Assembly: GCA_035222895.1 (NCBI GenBank)
Contig: JAVYIG010000093.1
Location: forward strand, 496,001-560,000
DNA: 64,000 nucleotides
Direction of reading: 5' to 3'
Origin: Strongylocentrotus droebachiensis
Lineage: Eukaryota; Echinodermata; Echinoidea; Camarodonta; Strongylocentrotidae
Below the pieces are notes generated by a model that was not told the origin of the DNA, searched no databases, and saw nothing but the letters and a program-made list of their open reading frames with translations. Both the position numbers and the translations under genes were made by a program. Positions 11,101-24,000 of the stretch are shown piece after piece (the stretch's first letter is position 1; the number at the start of each line of letters is the position of its first letter).

Positions 11101-11386
11101 TTTCTTTAGTTTCTTCCTTAGCTCGCTCGCATCCATAGTTGATATAATATAGTAATGTTCCTTTTTGAAAGTCCGATTATTCAGTCTTTTATGATTAGAT
11201 CGTGATTAAAACCCATCAGGATGTTTTCTCTCTCTCTCTCTTTATAAGATGATTTTTTTTCTTGCACTGATACCTCACCGTCGTAGGGAACTTTTATTAT
11301 GATGTTAATAGCTTGAATATGACGGGACTATGTTTTAGCATGTATAATTTGTGTACAACTGTATTCATGGAAAAGCCTCAGTATGA

Positions 11387-11602
11387 TTGTGCAAAGAAGT
11401 CGAAATGGCTTTTCACAGACATGGTTTTAACACTAGACTTGCCAATACGTTGAATGTTGTTTTACCCAGGCCTAATCTTGAGTGTTTTAAGAATTATTTT
11501 AGATACGTTGGTGGTAAAATCTGGAATAATTTACCTTTTGCTTTTCAAAATGCTAAATCTATCGATGTCTTTAAACGTATGTACAAGGACAATTTTGTTT
11601 AA
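11387..11602 (+). pseudogene. C-terminal end of a jockey/CR1-like LINE reverse transcriptase
   Basis: 71 codons with the usual C-terminal signature of these LINE proteins: N-T-R then PRPNLECFKNYFRYVGGKIW, N-N-L-P and F-K-R. No catalytic region upstream, so this is a 5'-truncated copy. A (CT)n tract and AT-rich 3' tail follow. Confidence 0.65.
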
Positions 11603-14600
11603 CCTGTGTGATACAATGCCGATTCATATACTGCTCTTGACATGGCTTATTTCTCTCTCTCTATCTCTCTCTCTCTCTCCCTTTCCCTCGCCTTCTCTTT
11701 CCTTCATTCTCTCTTTCCTTCTCTACTTTCTACCAATTTCCTTATATCATTTTTCCTCTTCTAATCTTTTTGGTGATATTTTAATGCCTTTTATTAAAGT
11801 GATTTGATTTTTTTTTACCGCTGTTAATGTCAATAATTCAAAATTCAAGCAAGATTCCGTGTTTTCAAGAAGAACCTTTGCTTAAAAAGTATGCGTAAAA
11901 TTATAATGTTAGTAAATCGGTCCATTGCCAATTCAAACAGAAGAATTGCATTCGAAAAAATAGAGCTCGGACTTCCTTTCGAACAAAAAAATATCCGTTA
12001 GCCCAGGGTCGGGTTTGGCTTTTAGCAGAATAAAGGCCAAGGAGAACATTTACAAGTCTGTGACGCTACTTTCTCATCGACAAAACATCTGCTGTAGGAT
12101 TCAGAAGGGCATTAAGGTTTGCGTACAAACTGTACTTTGTATCACAGTGTATTACTAATGTCCTTCTGGTTCTCGACAATAGGATAGCAGAAATATAAAA
12201 GCAAACGTATGTTACATTTACATTACATTGTGTTATTTTCAAATTATTTGATAACGGGGGATAAATCAGGTCAGTTTAGGCCGTATTAGAAAGTGACACT
12301 TTGATATGCATATACAAATTTGTGGATGAATCATGAGGGGAAATTGACTGCATCTAGAAGTGCAAAAAAAGTAATATTTGTGTGGCAAAGCACTTCTTTA
12401 TTAATCCGTGATCATTGTTGTATGTCTTCATTTTGTTCCACTTACAACGAAACAATATATATCCACAACTGTTTTGGCTAAAGAAATCATATTGCAAGCT
12501 CCTCGCAGCCTCCTACAGTTCTTATATCATTTCAGAAAAAGGAATCAGTCATAGTTGATTCTCTGAATGGTCATGAAGGAAATAATGTACATCTGTGTGG
12601 ACTCTACAGTGCCCAAGTCTGTGCAGCGCCCCGTCTGCACATAATCATAACAACTGCATGAATCTATAGTGAAACTCAACACCAAAGAAGATAAATTTTT
12701 CTTCTCTATCATACCAAAAATATTCATGCAACATAAAATAATCATATAAAAGAATACAAATAAAACAACTAAAACATAGTAAGAAAGTTTAATTTTATTC
12801 ACGAACCAAGACATGCTATCTTTCACATCCAAATTCCACAACTTCATGTCAAATAAATGAGTGCGCAGACCCTTCTATCTTGTAAGGTCAAAATGACACA
12901 GCCGCCTTTTCTAGCAAAAAATAGCATTGCTCTTGTTTGGATTTTGATGACATTTTCTCAAACTTACTTTATAGGATATAAGGAATGATATAAGATTAAG
13001 CATTAAGACGAATATAAAAGAAAATACATTGTCCCTCAATCCTCATCATATATATACATGTATGCATATTTGACAAAACAGCATCAATATTAATTAATCA
13101 ATGATTAAAAAGTGCTCTGCGTAAACTAAATGATATTAAGTAACCGAAACATTTAAAAACAATTATCTACATACCACCACAAGAATATATGAATCGATTT
13201 AATAAGCGAACAGAAAATTCAAGAGATTACAATGAAACGCTAAGTTAGCTGTAAATTAGCTGTTACTAAAGACAATTTTATATTCATATACATCTGACAT
13301 GTCTGAGTAAACAAAAGTTAACAAAATTATTATCTATACAGCCCTTTTAACAAACAACCACCAGCTTACCAATGATATAATATATCTTTGTGAGTGAAAA
13401 TCATATCTATTTACTCAATTTTTTCTGTTTCAAACATTAGGCCCCTACACAACAAATGAATTATTTACAGTGAAGACAATGAAAACACAAGTGTGACTAT
13501 ATACACATACCATGATAATTCACGGTCTAAAAACAGTTGGATAACATTTTACCCATTAAAAGTGACTCGGTAACATTGCTTCAGATTCTGAAACAAAATT
13601 ATGGAATTTAGCTCATGCTACAATCATAATTATAAACCTTTTTGGTCAGTCAGGAATCCCATGACTTCTACAAGCCGATTGCCTGTCTGATTATCAATAT
13701 ATTTATGATTGGAAATCGAAACTTCATTTTTGGTTTTCCTAACGATTTTTATAACAATACAGTCTACTGGGGAAAATGAGTGTGTTAAAATGAGTATGGT
13801 AAAACCGGGCATTCAAAGATTTTTGCTTTTTTTGAGGCACTTCAAAATCATTTTGAAGCGCATTTTGTTTACGGCTTCAATATTACACCATATCACAGAC
13901 ACTGATAACACGTAGGGCCATGCATCTTAGATTTAACATTGTTAAAAGATGCCTTTCAGGCTCGTTCAGATATGATGCAGTCATACCACGGCCGTTTTTA
14001 TTATGACGTAAAGTGTAACACGCTTCATATTTCTGTATCTCATATTAACACAGAGCTCAGTGAATACATGCAAGTCCTTTGTTGTGCACAATTACCATTC
14101 ACTTTACTTTACCGCGTCATATATATTGGCTAAAATGGGAACATGCGTGATTGTTGGGTAAAATTAGTTTTAGGTATGATGTACCCAAATTGGAAACAGA
14201 TCTTTCTAGTGATATTTTATCCAACAAAAAATCAAGTTTCCAATTTACTCCATTTTAACGAACAGTTTTAATAGCTACCTATCTGAGTAAGCGAAAATTA
14301 ATACTAATTTTAATCATATGCATAATAATAAAATATGACCCGATAAAGTAATGATCATGCGAATGAAATACATATAAAAGAAGACTACATAATTATAATG
14401 AAAAATACCTTATGAATATAAACAAACATTACATTTGAGTGAGCGATATGTAACACCCCTTTTTAATGTAACAAAACATAATGACAGAAAATGAATGACA
14501 GAAACTTCCGAATCCAAATATTGTAGTTAAATTTTGGGAAACAAAAAACAACGACCAGAAGATGTGAATCATCTAAAATAAGGGCTACATACTCTAAAAA

Positions 14601-14670
14601 ACTTGCATGTACACAAACGATTAGTATTTCAATCGTGCATATTACTACGAGCATTTAATGCTTGTAGCAG
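11603..14670. other. AT-rich intergenic DNA
   Basis: About 3 kb without a supported gene. An isolated 100-codon minus-strand frame at 12545-12847 has one hydrophobic run and a Cys-rich end but no family signature. Short repeats shared with 6.7k and 7.3k occur near 13555 and 11855. Confidence 0.35.
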
Positions 14671-14689
14671 AGGTGTCGGAGCCGGTGGA

Positions 14690-15550
14690 AGGATGAGGAC
14701 ACGTATCCTAAAGTGCCTCGTTTTTTCTGATAGGTGCCCATTCCACTTATGATAATTGTCCCCTATTCAATTCTGACAAGTGCCCAGTTTACTTAAACAA
14801 GTGCCTTATTTATTGTGTAATAAGTGCGTATACCCCTTCTGATAATTGTCCCTTTTCATTATTGTTGAGTGCCACTTCTCACCTCTGATAACTGCCCTAT
14901 ATATCATTCTGTTTATTAAATGCCTCTTTTCTCTTTTAATCAAAGCCACTGCCTCTTCTCACAAATGCCCCTTCTGACACCTCTGATAGATGCCTCTATT
15001 CAGATCTCATAGGTGCCTCTTTTCCCTCCACAAGTGCCCATTATCGTTTGTAATAATTGACCCATTCCGTACTCACAAGTGCCTTTATTAATTTCGGGTG
15101 AGTGCCCCTTGCAAGCTGTTATAAGTGCATATTTACCTCTTATAATTGTCTCTTTTTAAATCTGAGAGGTGTCCCTTATATTAGACAGGTGCCTTTTTTT
15201 CCTTTGTAAGCCCTTTTTTCTTTCTTATAAGTTCTCCTTTTCATCGCCGATGAGTGCCCTTATTCAAATTTGAGAGGGAACCCCTATAACTCCGTAATAA
15301 GTGCCCCTTTTATATCGACACGTGCCCCTTATCCTGTCTAGTGCAATTCTCCTTCTGATAATTGGCCCTTCCTTTGTAATAAGTGCCCTTTTTCCGTTCT
15401 CATAACTGCATTTCTTCATCTATGGTGAGTGCCCTTCTCACTCGCGAAAGGTGACCCATTTTCAACTCGTATAACTCCTCTTTTTACTTGACATGTGCTC
15501 TTTTTCTTTTCTTATAGATATCCTTTTCCCTTTGGATATGTGTCACCATA
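14690..15550. repeat. Degenerate GTGCCC-TTTT minisatellite, copy 2
   Basis: Roughly 30 degenerate units of the same motif as 10412-11100 (AAGTGCCC, TTCTGATAA), with the same downstream flank (TTTGAAGCGACTAAGAGCAA at about 15570, AATCCTATCGGGATTTTTTT at about 15615). Confidence 0.65.
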
Positions 15551-15745
15551 AAGTGAGCTCCTAATTTGAAGCGACTAAGAGCAACATTTTCTTTAATGAT
15601 TAAATTGTGCTAAAAATCCTATCGGGATTTTTTTCCCTCTTTATATACAATAATTGTTCGCACTGCCACCTTTAACAAGTCTTAATATATCTGCTCACTC
15701 GCAAATACATATGCAGACCATCACACCAAACTGCAAAGTATGATT

Positions 15746-17060
15746 CTTAAAGTAGCTGAGCTAAGGTTTCAAAAGGCTTTTAACCTTCATAATGTTGGTA
15801 TCATTGCAAAGTTAATGTTACAATCTTTCTAATGGTTCATATATTTTTTTTCAAAAATTGTTACAGAATTGACTTATCTGCTATTGAAAGTGGTGAAATT
15901 ACTACCCGATTATTCCGCCCTTGATCGGCCCGCTATTGTGACGTACGATTTGTGACGTATGAGGTTGGGCACATGATGAGCGCGAGAGAGCTCCCAAGAG
16001 CTTTCACACAACTCTCGCCTGCATGCCTGCATACGTATACAAACGCCACTCGAACTTTAAATATCTGATCAAAATGTCCGAGCTCGAAGAAGAGGTTTTA
16101 CTTAGATTTCGAAGTTGATGAGCACAGCTCCACAACTAGTGACAGTGATACTGGTAGTGATAGTGATAGTGACGATGATGATGATAAGGGTTGTAGGATA
16201 GATGGAAGAAAGAGAACAATTTGGAGAAGACGGCGTCGGTGCAGGTCAGGTGATAGCATATATCAGCGCGAGCTGGCTGAGTGGCCAGCTGCCGCTCAGC
16301 TCCCCCGGCCCCGCTGAACTGGCGATCGATCTGTCATGCGCACCCTGTCACTGGGGTGATTGCGCCGGGCGAGACTTTTCGGGATTCGTAGGGCTTTTCA
16401 AGTTTTGGGCAAATTTCACGGATAACAATTCAAAGACGATTAGATGTGAGATTATATTTGGCGAAAATCAATTACAAATATGCACCATTCATAAATAGAA
16501 GTACAGCTGCATGACATCATACAAATGCAAAGGGACGCTCGCGATTCACTCATCATGCGGTCTCCGTATAATCAACAGCAATCACTATCACGCCAAAGCA
16601 TGATGACCGAACAAATACAAAACATTTCAGCAAATTACACAGAACGGAAGGGTATTTGGACAAATCGAATTCACCCCTCGTATTATATTACATAAATTTG
16701 CTTAATATTATATGTAAATACATGATTTCTAGAGATTGTTATTCCACTTTCTGGTCAGGATATGAAGCATGCAAAGTCTGGATAATGTAAACTATGCAAA
16801 ATACCGCACGCGAGCTGTGCGAGAGGCGAGCTTGAGGCCTAGAATTGCGATCGTGCCCAACCAGTGACGTCATAATCGGCCTACTGCGCGAACAAAATGT
16901 TCAAGCCAGGAATAGAAGTTCTGAGAAGGTTCTTGGAAAAAGCTTCTTACCGCGTTTCATTTATATTTACAAGACTTTAGAGCAGACTACGCTATCCGGA
17001 CATGTATAATTTGCCAATTTTTAGTGATTATGTAAAATTTCTTCGCCAAGCTACTTTAAG
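15746..17060. mobile_element. 1.3-kb nested TIR element, relatively GC-rich
   Basis: CTTAAAGTAGCT (15746-15757) and AGCTACTTTAAG (17049-17060) are perfect 12-bp inverted ends. Base composition inside is richer in GC than the surroundings. At about 16088-16260 a plus-strand frame gives an acidic Ser/Asp stretch followed by an Arg-rich run, and 16202-16498 is open for 98 codons; neither matches a family I recognise. It may be a decayed transposon gene. Confidence 0.45.
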
Positions 17061-17509
17061 CAGTTTGTTGGAACATGTAAAGAGAAAAGAGAAGAAAAAA
17101 AAAACATTGAAATTATCCCTCATAAAGTAATCACAATCTAGGGGTATATACTAATTTCTAAGTATTGTATATTTTCGCGGTGAGACTTTCCTTTTATAGG
17201 TGCCCAATTTGTCTATAAAGTACCCTTTTTATCGGTCCCCCCCTCCCTACTTTGAAAGATTCTCCGACGCCCCTCCTGTTTGCAGTACACGTTAAATTGT
17301 GTTTTTGTTTAATGTTATCTATGGATGCCATGTGAAGTGTTTAATTGATTGTATTATTCCATAATTTGCATTTGTAGCTTCGGATATGATATCAGGGAAT
17401 TTCAATATTAAAAGTTTTGTTGAGTCAGTGTTTAACAAAATAGACAATATCAACACAAATGTGAATGTGAGTAATTCAGGGTAATGCATTAATTTGCTTT
17501 ATAGACATG

Positions 17510-18008
17510 TTAGTCGATATCAGATTTGCTCAACACAGACTCATTACCTGACATTGGATTATCTGTTCCGGTCATCGTCGTCTGTTTCATACTCATAGGA
17601 CCTGACCTTGTCACCGAGAATGAATGGTGGAAAAAGCAACCCAGGTGTTCCCGCAAGCGCGCACGGCTTTGCGGTTGTCGGAGAACGTAGAAAACAAAGA
17701 TGAAGAATCCTTGGAGAGAGTTGAGTAGGATGAAGATGACGTGGACTGCGAGGTTGAGTTGTTCGATCACGGTGAAGTATCCAACGAGCCAGGTCAAACC
17801 AAGTAGGAGGAGGACGCCGATCCCATTGGTGAGACGGCGCATGATCTCGTGGCGGGCTTCTGATTTTAACTCGCTAGCTTTCCCGCCACCTGATTTGATG
17901 CGCATGAGACGACGCATAACAAGAGCGAAGATGATCAGGTTAAGAGCGAGAATGAAGGCCATTGGGATGAGCAGACCGCCGACGAGTGGCCATTTCTGAA
18001 GAAAACAG
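17510..18008 (-). CDS. aGPCR exon 33: TM5-TM7, C-tail and stop
   Basis: Last coding exon. The acceptor AG lies at 18009-18010 and the first base completes a Tyr codon started in exon 32. It encodes ECL2 Cys, TM5 ([20 protein letters not shown]), an intracellular loop rich in Arg/Lys, TM6 ([17 protein letters not shown]), TM7 with the family B2 signature [16 protein letters not shown], and about 55 cytoplasmic residues rich in Ser/Thr/Met. The stop is TAA at 17510-17512. No canonical AATAAA was found in the next 500 bases downstream. Confidence 0.95.
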
Positions 18009-21000
18009 CTGTACAATTGAAAAGGTACATAATTATCCTAATATGCAGATGGATAAATGCTAAATCTAAATTCTGGTAATATGCATGCATGAAAAATGAT
18101 GCAGAAATCAAACAATAGCATTGAATAAAGACATACGAAAGATATTCAACTTGCACTGATCAGAATTAACCGCAGTGATGCAAAGCAACAAAATCGGAAA
18201 TTATTATTCCCATTTACTCTGATTAGTGCAAGACGAAAAGCCTTTAGTCCCTCCAATACTTTGATCTTGTATTACCAATCGCATCTTCGTATTGAGAAAG
18301 TCTGTATCATGTCTAACGGATGGTTGTTTATAATAACAAAATGTGATCAAAATAGCAATAACTTTCTTAAAAATACAAATGACATGCATTCTCACACCGC
18401 GTAATGTTCATTGACAGTCTTGTGTTTGACGATTAGTTCGATTTCCTTGGAGTTTTTTTGTTTTCGTACATTCATACTAATTTCAATAGTTGCAGTTTCC
18501 AGTAAACTTTTGTTTTTATCTGAAAGATTTTTTTTTGTTTGTTACCGCAGCAGCTGAGAATGAGCTAAATTCGATTCAACTCAATAAATGACTGCATATC
18601 AAGAAATGAAACACGGTGGTCTTAACAAGAAATTAGACAACGACACATTCACCAATACTTCTGAGACTTTAACGTGTTAAACAAAGAGTGATAATTTGAT
18701 CATACTTTATTATAAATGATTGTTGGATAGCATGAGCATAATGTAGAGAGTACTTACTAGTCGGAGTTGGCGTAATTCTGTCTCGAGATAGCACCAGTAA
18801 GGAGCACTATCGCAGCAGGTATCCCTGTCAAAGAAATACATTGATATCACATATTTAATTAATAACCTCTATTTTTTTTTTAAATGAGGAAAGAAAAAAA
18901 TTAAGACAAGGAAATGAAGAATAAAAACAAACGCGAAATTATGTTCCAGTAAGCAAAGAAATGCAAATAGATCAAAAATGTAAAGGCCTACTATGATCAA
19001 AGTTTAGCAAGGTGTGATTTATTGATTGATTTCCATTTAATATGAACATGAAAAGCGTGTACAAAGTACATAGAAATTCAATAATTGAAACACTGAAACG
19101 GAGGAGCATGCTAAAGGAGCGATGTTTGTATGGTGCAAGGCCCTATTAAAACATAGATGCATGACAATAGGTCTTAAGAGTTCTGGTCAAACAAGTTATA
19201 ACAGCAATTTACCCCATGCAATGACGGAGGCTTTCATCATGAAGAGTGGTATATACGAATCCATGACACGGACAACCATTAGGAACATGTTTACCCCTTC
19301 AACGCCCATCCATGACATCGATGAGAGCGTGGTGAAGTGGAGGACAGCGGCGATGACCCCACACAGACCTGGACTGACCTCGGGTTCTCCAGGATATCGG
19401 TCGAGTGCTGTCATGATGATGAAGAAGACGTACAGGAAGAGAAGCGTGATGCAGAGACACATTAAGATTCGGATGTGCTGCAAGCAACGAAGTTTCCTGG
19501 GGCAAAGAGAAACAGATACTTCGTATGAACAAATTTAAATGTTCAGAGCGGAGTAGGTGAGTTGAATATGCCGACCTACCAAGTACATTCCAATTTCTAG
19601 TATCCATTGACAACTGAAGCATCTGACTTGTAGCCACTACTCCTATAAAAGAGCGTCTGTACTCTTTAAAAGGATACTTTAGATATCTATATAGCTTTTA
19701 ACTTTAACAATGTTCGATTAAATATTTAGAGGGAATACCTAACAAAAAATAAACAAGACTTATGCTATGGTCACATTACCCAAAAGTAGCCTGCTCAGCG
19801 GCCGAGCGGCGAGTTTTTGCCAATTTTGCCCGGCCACCGAGCGGCGGCCGCCAAGGCACCGCTCGTTTTTAAGGCATCGCTCGGTCGCTGCTGAAGTTTT
19901 AGCGCGGAGTTAAAATTCGGGCGGCGCCCTGCTCACTTCCACTCGCCACCCAGACTACGGTCGGCGCCCTGGCGGTCGCCGACCTAATCGAGCGTTCACC
20001 GCCGAGCGATTAAGGTCAAAAATCGAAGCCCCTAGGTCAAAGGCTGTCGAGCAGTCGCCGTCCGGTCGCCGCCCGGTCGCCGGTGGGAGATCAGTCGGTC
20101 ACTGGGCGGCGAGTCCAAAATCGGTCGGCAGCCTTTGACCTTGCGGCTTCGATTTTTGACCTAAATCGCTCGGCGGCGAACGCTCGATTAGTTCAGTGCC
20201 CGGGCGGCGAACGGCCAGGCACTGGGCGTATTTTGGAGTCCCTCCGATCACTGGCCGGCCGCCAGGCAATTTCTTTAAAATCAGCCGGTCGCTGGTGGGA
20301 GACCGCCCGGCAATCAGAGGGTCACCAGTCAGTCACTGCCTGGACACCGCGCGAAAAAGCTCCGCGATTTCGCCCAGTTTTGACCTAAAATCGACCGGCG
20401 ACCGACGGGAAATCGACAGGTCATCGCCCAGGCATCGCTGGGGCTCTAAAGCCTGCTCGACTTCTCCAAAAATCGCTGGGCGATGCCTAAATTCCAGCAG
20501 CGACCGAGCAGGCTACTGATAGGTCGGTCGCTGCTCTGATTTGTGACCATAGCTTTAGCTAGGGCTAAGAATTCATAACAACTTAGCATAAAACATCTTG
20601 TGTATTCGACCCACCCCTCCCCCCCCCCCTCCCAAAAAAAGGTATAATTAAAGTGGGTGTTAATAGAGTAAGATTTCTCTCGTGATATACCAAAATGAGG
20701 TAAAACGCTAGACTGACTAAAATAGGGGGACAATTGGAGTCTCCTTTAGTGTTGAGAATGTTTGTTGATAGAAAAAGGGTAGGAACAGGAAAGTTTAGAG
20801 GCAATCCAACCTTTGTGATAGTTATCAGTACGAAAGCAGACAAATTAGAGAAACAGAATAACGAATTTTTGAATAAATAATTCTAATAAAATGAGAGTTA
20901 TGACTGTTTGAAAATTCAATCAGTCGATCGTGACGTAGTCAGGAACGTTTGTTGCACACAAAGATATCATTATTTTCTGTAATCTCTTTTGGAGCACCAC

Positions 21001-24000
21001 TCAAGAATCATCATGGAGAGCATATTATAAAAAGTTCTTTAAAAGAAAAGACCCTCTTGATTCACACATTTTACTAAAGAAAATGAAATATTAGTCATTT
21101 CGTGTGTAGCAGAAATTGGGAATGTAGTACCCACTCCATTAAAGGGACATTACCGATTCAGTCAATTTAAAATGCATATGTTGTGGTTGCAACGTTTTAA
21201 AAGAATCTTAGTTTAGGGGTCCAATTTCGTTGACAATTTTTACCTGCCTGCTTTTCTGATTTTGTTGTGCCTTCTTTTAGAATAAAAGTTTATGTTGGAT
21301 TTTCCTCAAAGTCTTACCCATCAGTGATGTAGACAGCCACGGTCACCAGGAGGCCTACAATAGAGAGAGAACATCCTATGTAGCTGAGAATCCTAAACAC
21401 TTGTTCAACTCTCTCTGATCTTCTGGGGATCCCACTCACATCCTGATGAGAAACAGAAGGCAACAAAATGTGGAAATAGAATAAGCCAATTTGGAGATAG
21501 ATGTATATAGTTGTTTTTAAATGTCTTAAAGATTTATATGCAGACTTTGACAAAAAGTATCAACAGTACTGTTATGAATATGTAGATTATTGGATTGGAA
21601 TATACCAATTCCAAAGGATAACCTGTTGTTAGATGGTGAAGCTAATAAGAACCACGAATCAAAAGAAACGACTCGTCCGATTTCGTCTAGATTTTTTAAT
21701 CTATTAATTTGATTCTAAATTGTCGTAGGGGATTATGTAAACAGTACATAATATTAACACCCGACAATGTGCAAATCGCGATGATATCATATTAGTAAAT
21801 GTCATACAGAATAATATAAGAATGCAAATTATGCTTTGTCTGTGCGACTCTCTGGAATAATTTACCTTTAAATATCATTATCACTACCATTATTATTGCC
21901 ATAATTATTATTACTATTTTCATTATGTTTAGTATTATTGTTATTATCTTTATCTCCATTGTTATCATCATTATTATTTCATTTTCTTACCATAAGAACA
22001 GCAAAACTTGTTAGATGATTGCACTGGCATTCAGTATGTGTCTCGGAAGTGATTGTCAAAACACAGCCATCGCTTGACCAAGCATTAGCGGAATATTCCC
22101 AATAGACACACTGCGGATTTGTTGCATTTCGCTGGAAGTATATACAATTGTTTTGAGAGAAAAACACAATAAAAACAGTTTTTAAGTAAGTTCACTTTTC
22201 ATTTCTGTACTTAAAGATTTGAAGCACATTATTTCAGCCCATTGTGCAGTTGTACAGCTTATGAAGAGATGTTGTATCTTACCTGTTTGTGTGCCAGTGT
22301 AATGGTGACCGGATCATTCAGAGGTTTGGTTTCACTCGTACCGAGGCTCGCTCCGATGATATTAGTATTGACCGTGATATTGCGACGCCCATCATTGCTT
22401 CCCACCTGAACGTCTTGACCACCGTCCAATACAAACAATGCATCGTCTCGGTACACAGTAAATGCTATATTCCCCATGGTGCCTTCATCAATGGTCTCTG
22501 GTCCAATGACGATGGCTGCTTGGACAGCACCACCTCGGTTACTCTTGCCGAGATTGTTGGTGGAAACCTGGATGTCACTTTCATCAAAGGATTGGCTGTC
22601 ATTGCCGATGATGGTGAAGGCAATCCCATCGCCGGCACCATCAGACTCAGAGTTGATTACCTAAAGAAATGCATTGTAAGATTAAAGGCTTCTTCAGAAA
22701 TGGCGAGGTAAGCCGCCAGGCTGGGAGTCGAACCCTCAACCCTTGGACTAAGAGTGGATAAACCACTACACCACGACACCTCTAAATGATAGGAGAGCTG
22801 TCAGAGCATACCTATATAGGTGATGTAGTTGAGTGGTTTAAGAACTCGACTGGAAATGCTATTAAAGGTCTTGGGTTAGATCCCCGACACATGCAGCACT
22901 AATGTCATTTGACAATACATTAATACACATTTGCCACTCCATATCCCAGGAGGGAAATGGGGACCTGGTAGGATGAAGAGAGCTTTTGTGATACATGTTG
23001 TCATATTCCATCATGGTTATTGTATGGTAGGCATACTCTCCAGGTAGTGGAAATTGTGCACATTGTGCGTTTATGAACCCAATTACTTGGGTAATATGAT
23101 ATCTGTAAAAGCATTTAAATGGTATTTCATATTAAGCACCATATAGAGCACCGAAGTGCTAACGTCATATTCGCTCGTCGTCCAGGTTACTGGTTCTAAA
23201 CAACAGAGCCTCCACATGAGGTTCACTGCATAGTCATTCAAGTAACGGCCTGGAGCAGAGCAAATTCAGCGTTTTGACCTGGTGTGATCACCACACCACT
23301 GGTTAGCTAAAAATAGTTTGGAACCAGCAACCTTGACAACTGAGCCAGTATATGAAGTCACACTTCGGTAGTGTATTAAAATTCAGATTTATGATTTATT
23401 TTTCATTTATCATCATATAATACCTGTACTACTAGGTTTGCTGCCACTTGTTGGAAGGTCTGGTTTGAAGGCACATTGACGGCCAGAAGGATGTTCTCTA
23501 AGGCCATGGTGGCTCTGCTGACAGCACCATTCATCATCTCAGCATCCATGGTCACGCCTTGGTCCAACGCGGCCAGGTTGCTTACGATGTCAACGACTGA
23601 GGCAACATTCTGGCATAAAACAATAACAAACGATTACAGAGATGATGATGATGATGATGATGGTGGTGGTGATGGTGTTGGTAATTGGCCCTAATTGTAA
23701 TAATAATAATACTTGAAATAGTTAGGACATTTATTGTAATAATATTACTAATGATGATGATTATTTGGTGAGGATAATGCATTGTGTGCAGGCAAGCTTT
23801 AATCCGACGATAGGGGTAATAACATATCTGTTAAGCGCTGAAGCGATAAAAATAATGAAATTCAGAAATTTGGTTCGACTGGGTGATCTTTCATCGAATC
23901 AATATATACTTATGGTTCAATATTTTTTTTAATCGATCAAATCACCTCTTGCGTTGGCTGAGAAATTGACCCTGTCTGGTAAATGATGTCAAATGCAGCA

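Larger units (their letters stand above)
14671..17274. mobile_element. Composite repeat with GTGCCC array and a nested element
   Basis: Left end AGGTGTCGGAG (14671-14681) and right end CTCCGACGCCCCT (17262-17274) are near-complementary, suggesting terminal inverted repeats. The interior begins with the degenerate GTGCCC-TTTT array (14690-15550), with more units at 17185-17250, and is interrupted by the TIR element at 15746-17060. No target duplication was recognised, so the outer limits are tentative. Confidence 0.45.

Noticed and set aside
12545..12847. Minus-strand 100-codon frame with one hydrophobic stretch and a Cys-containing tail
   Set aside because: No splice context, no family motif and no neighbouring exon; composition is AT-driven. 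It could be a small unknown gene, but the sequence alone does not support it.
17700..17999. 99-codon plus-strand frame opposite the last 7TM exon
   Set aside because: It is the antisense shadow of a strongly supported receptor exon.
22708..22790. Functional tRNA gene on the minus strand
   Set aside because: Boxes A and B are present but there is no acceptor-stem pairing; it lies next to a SINE of the same style.
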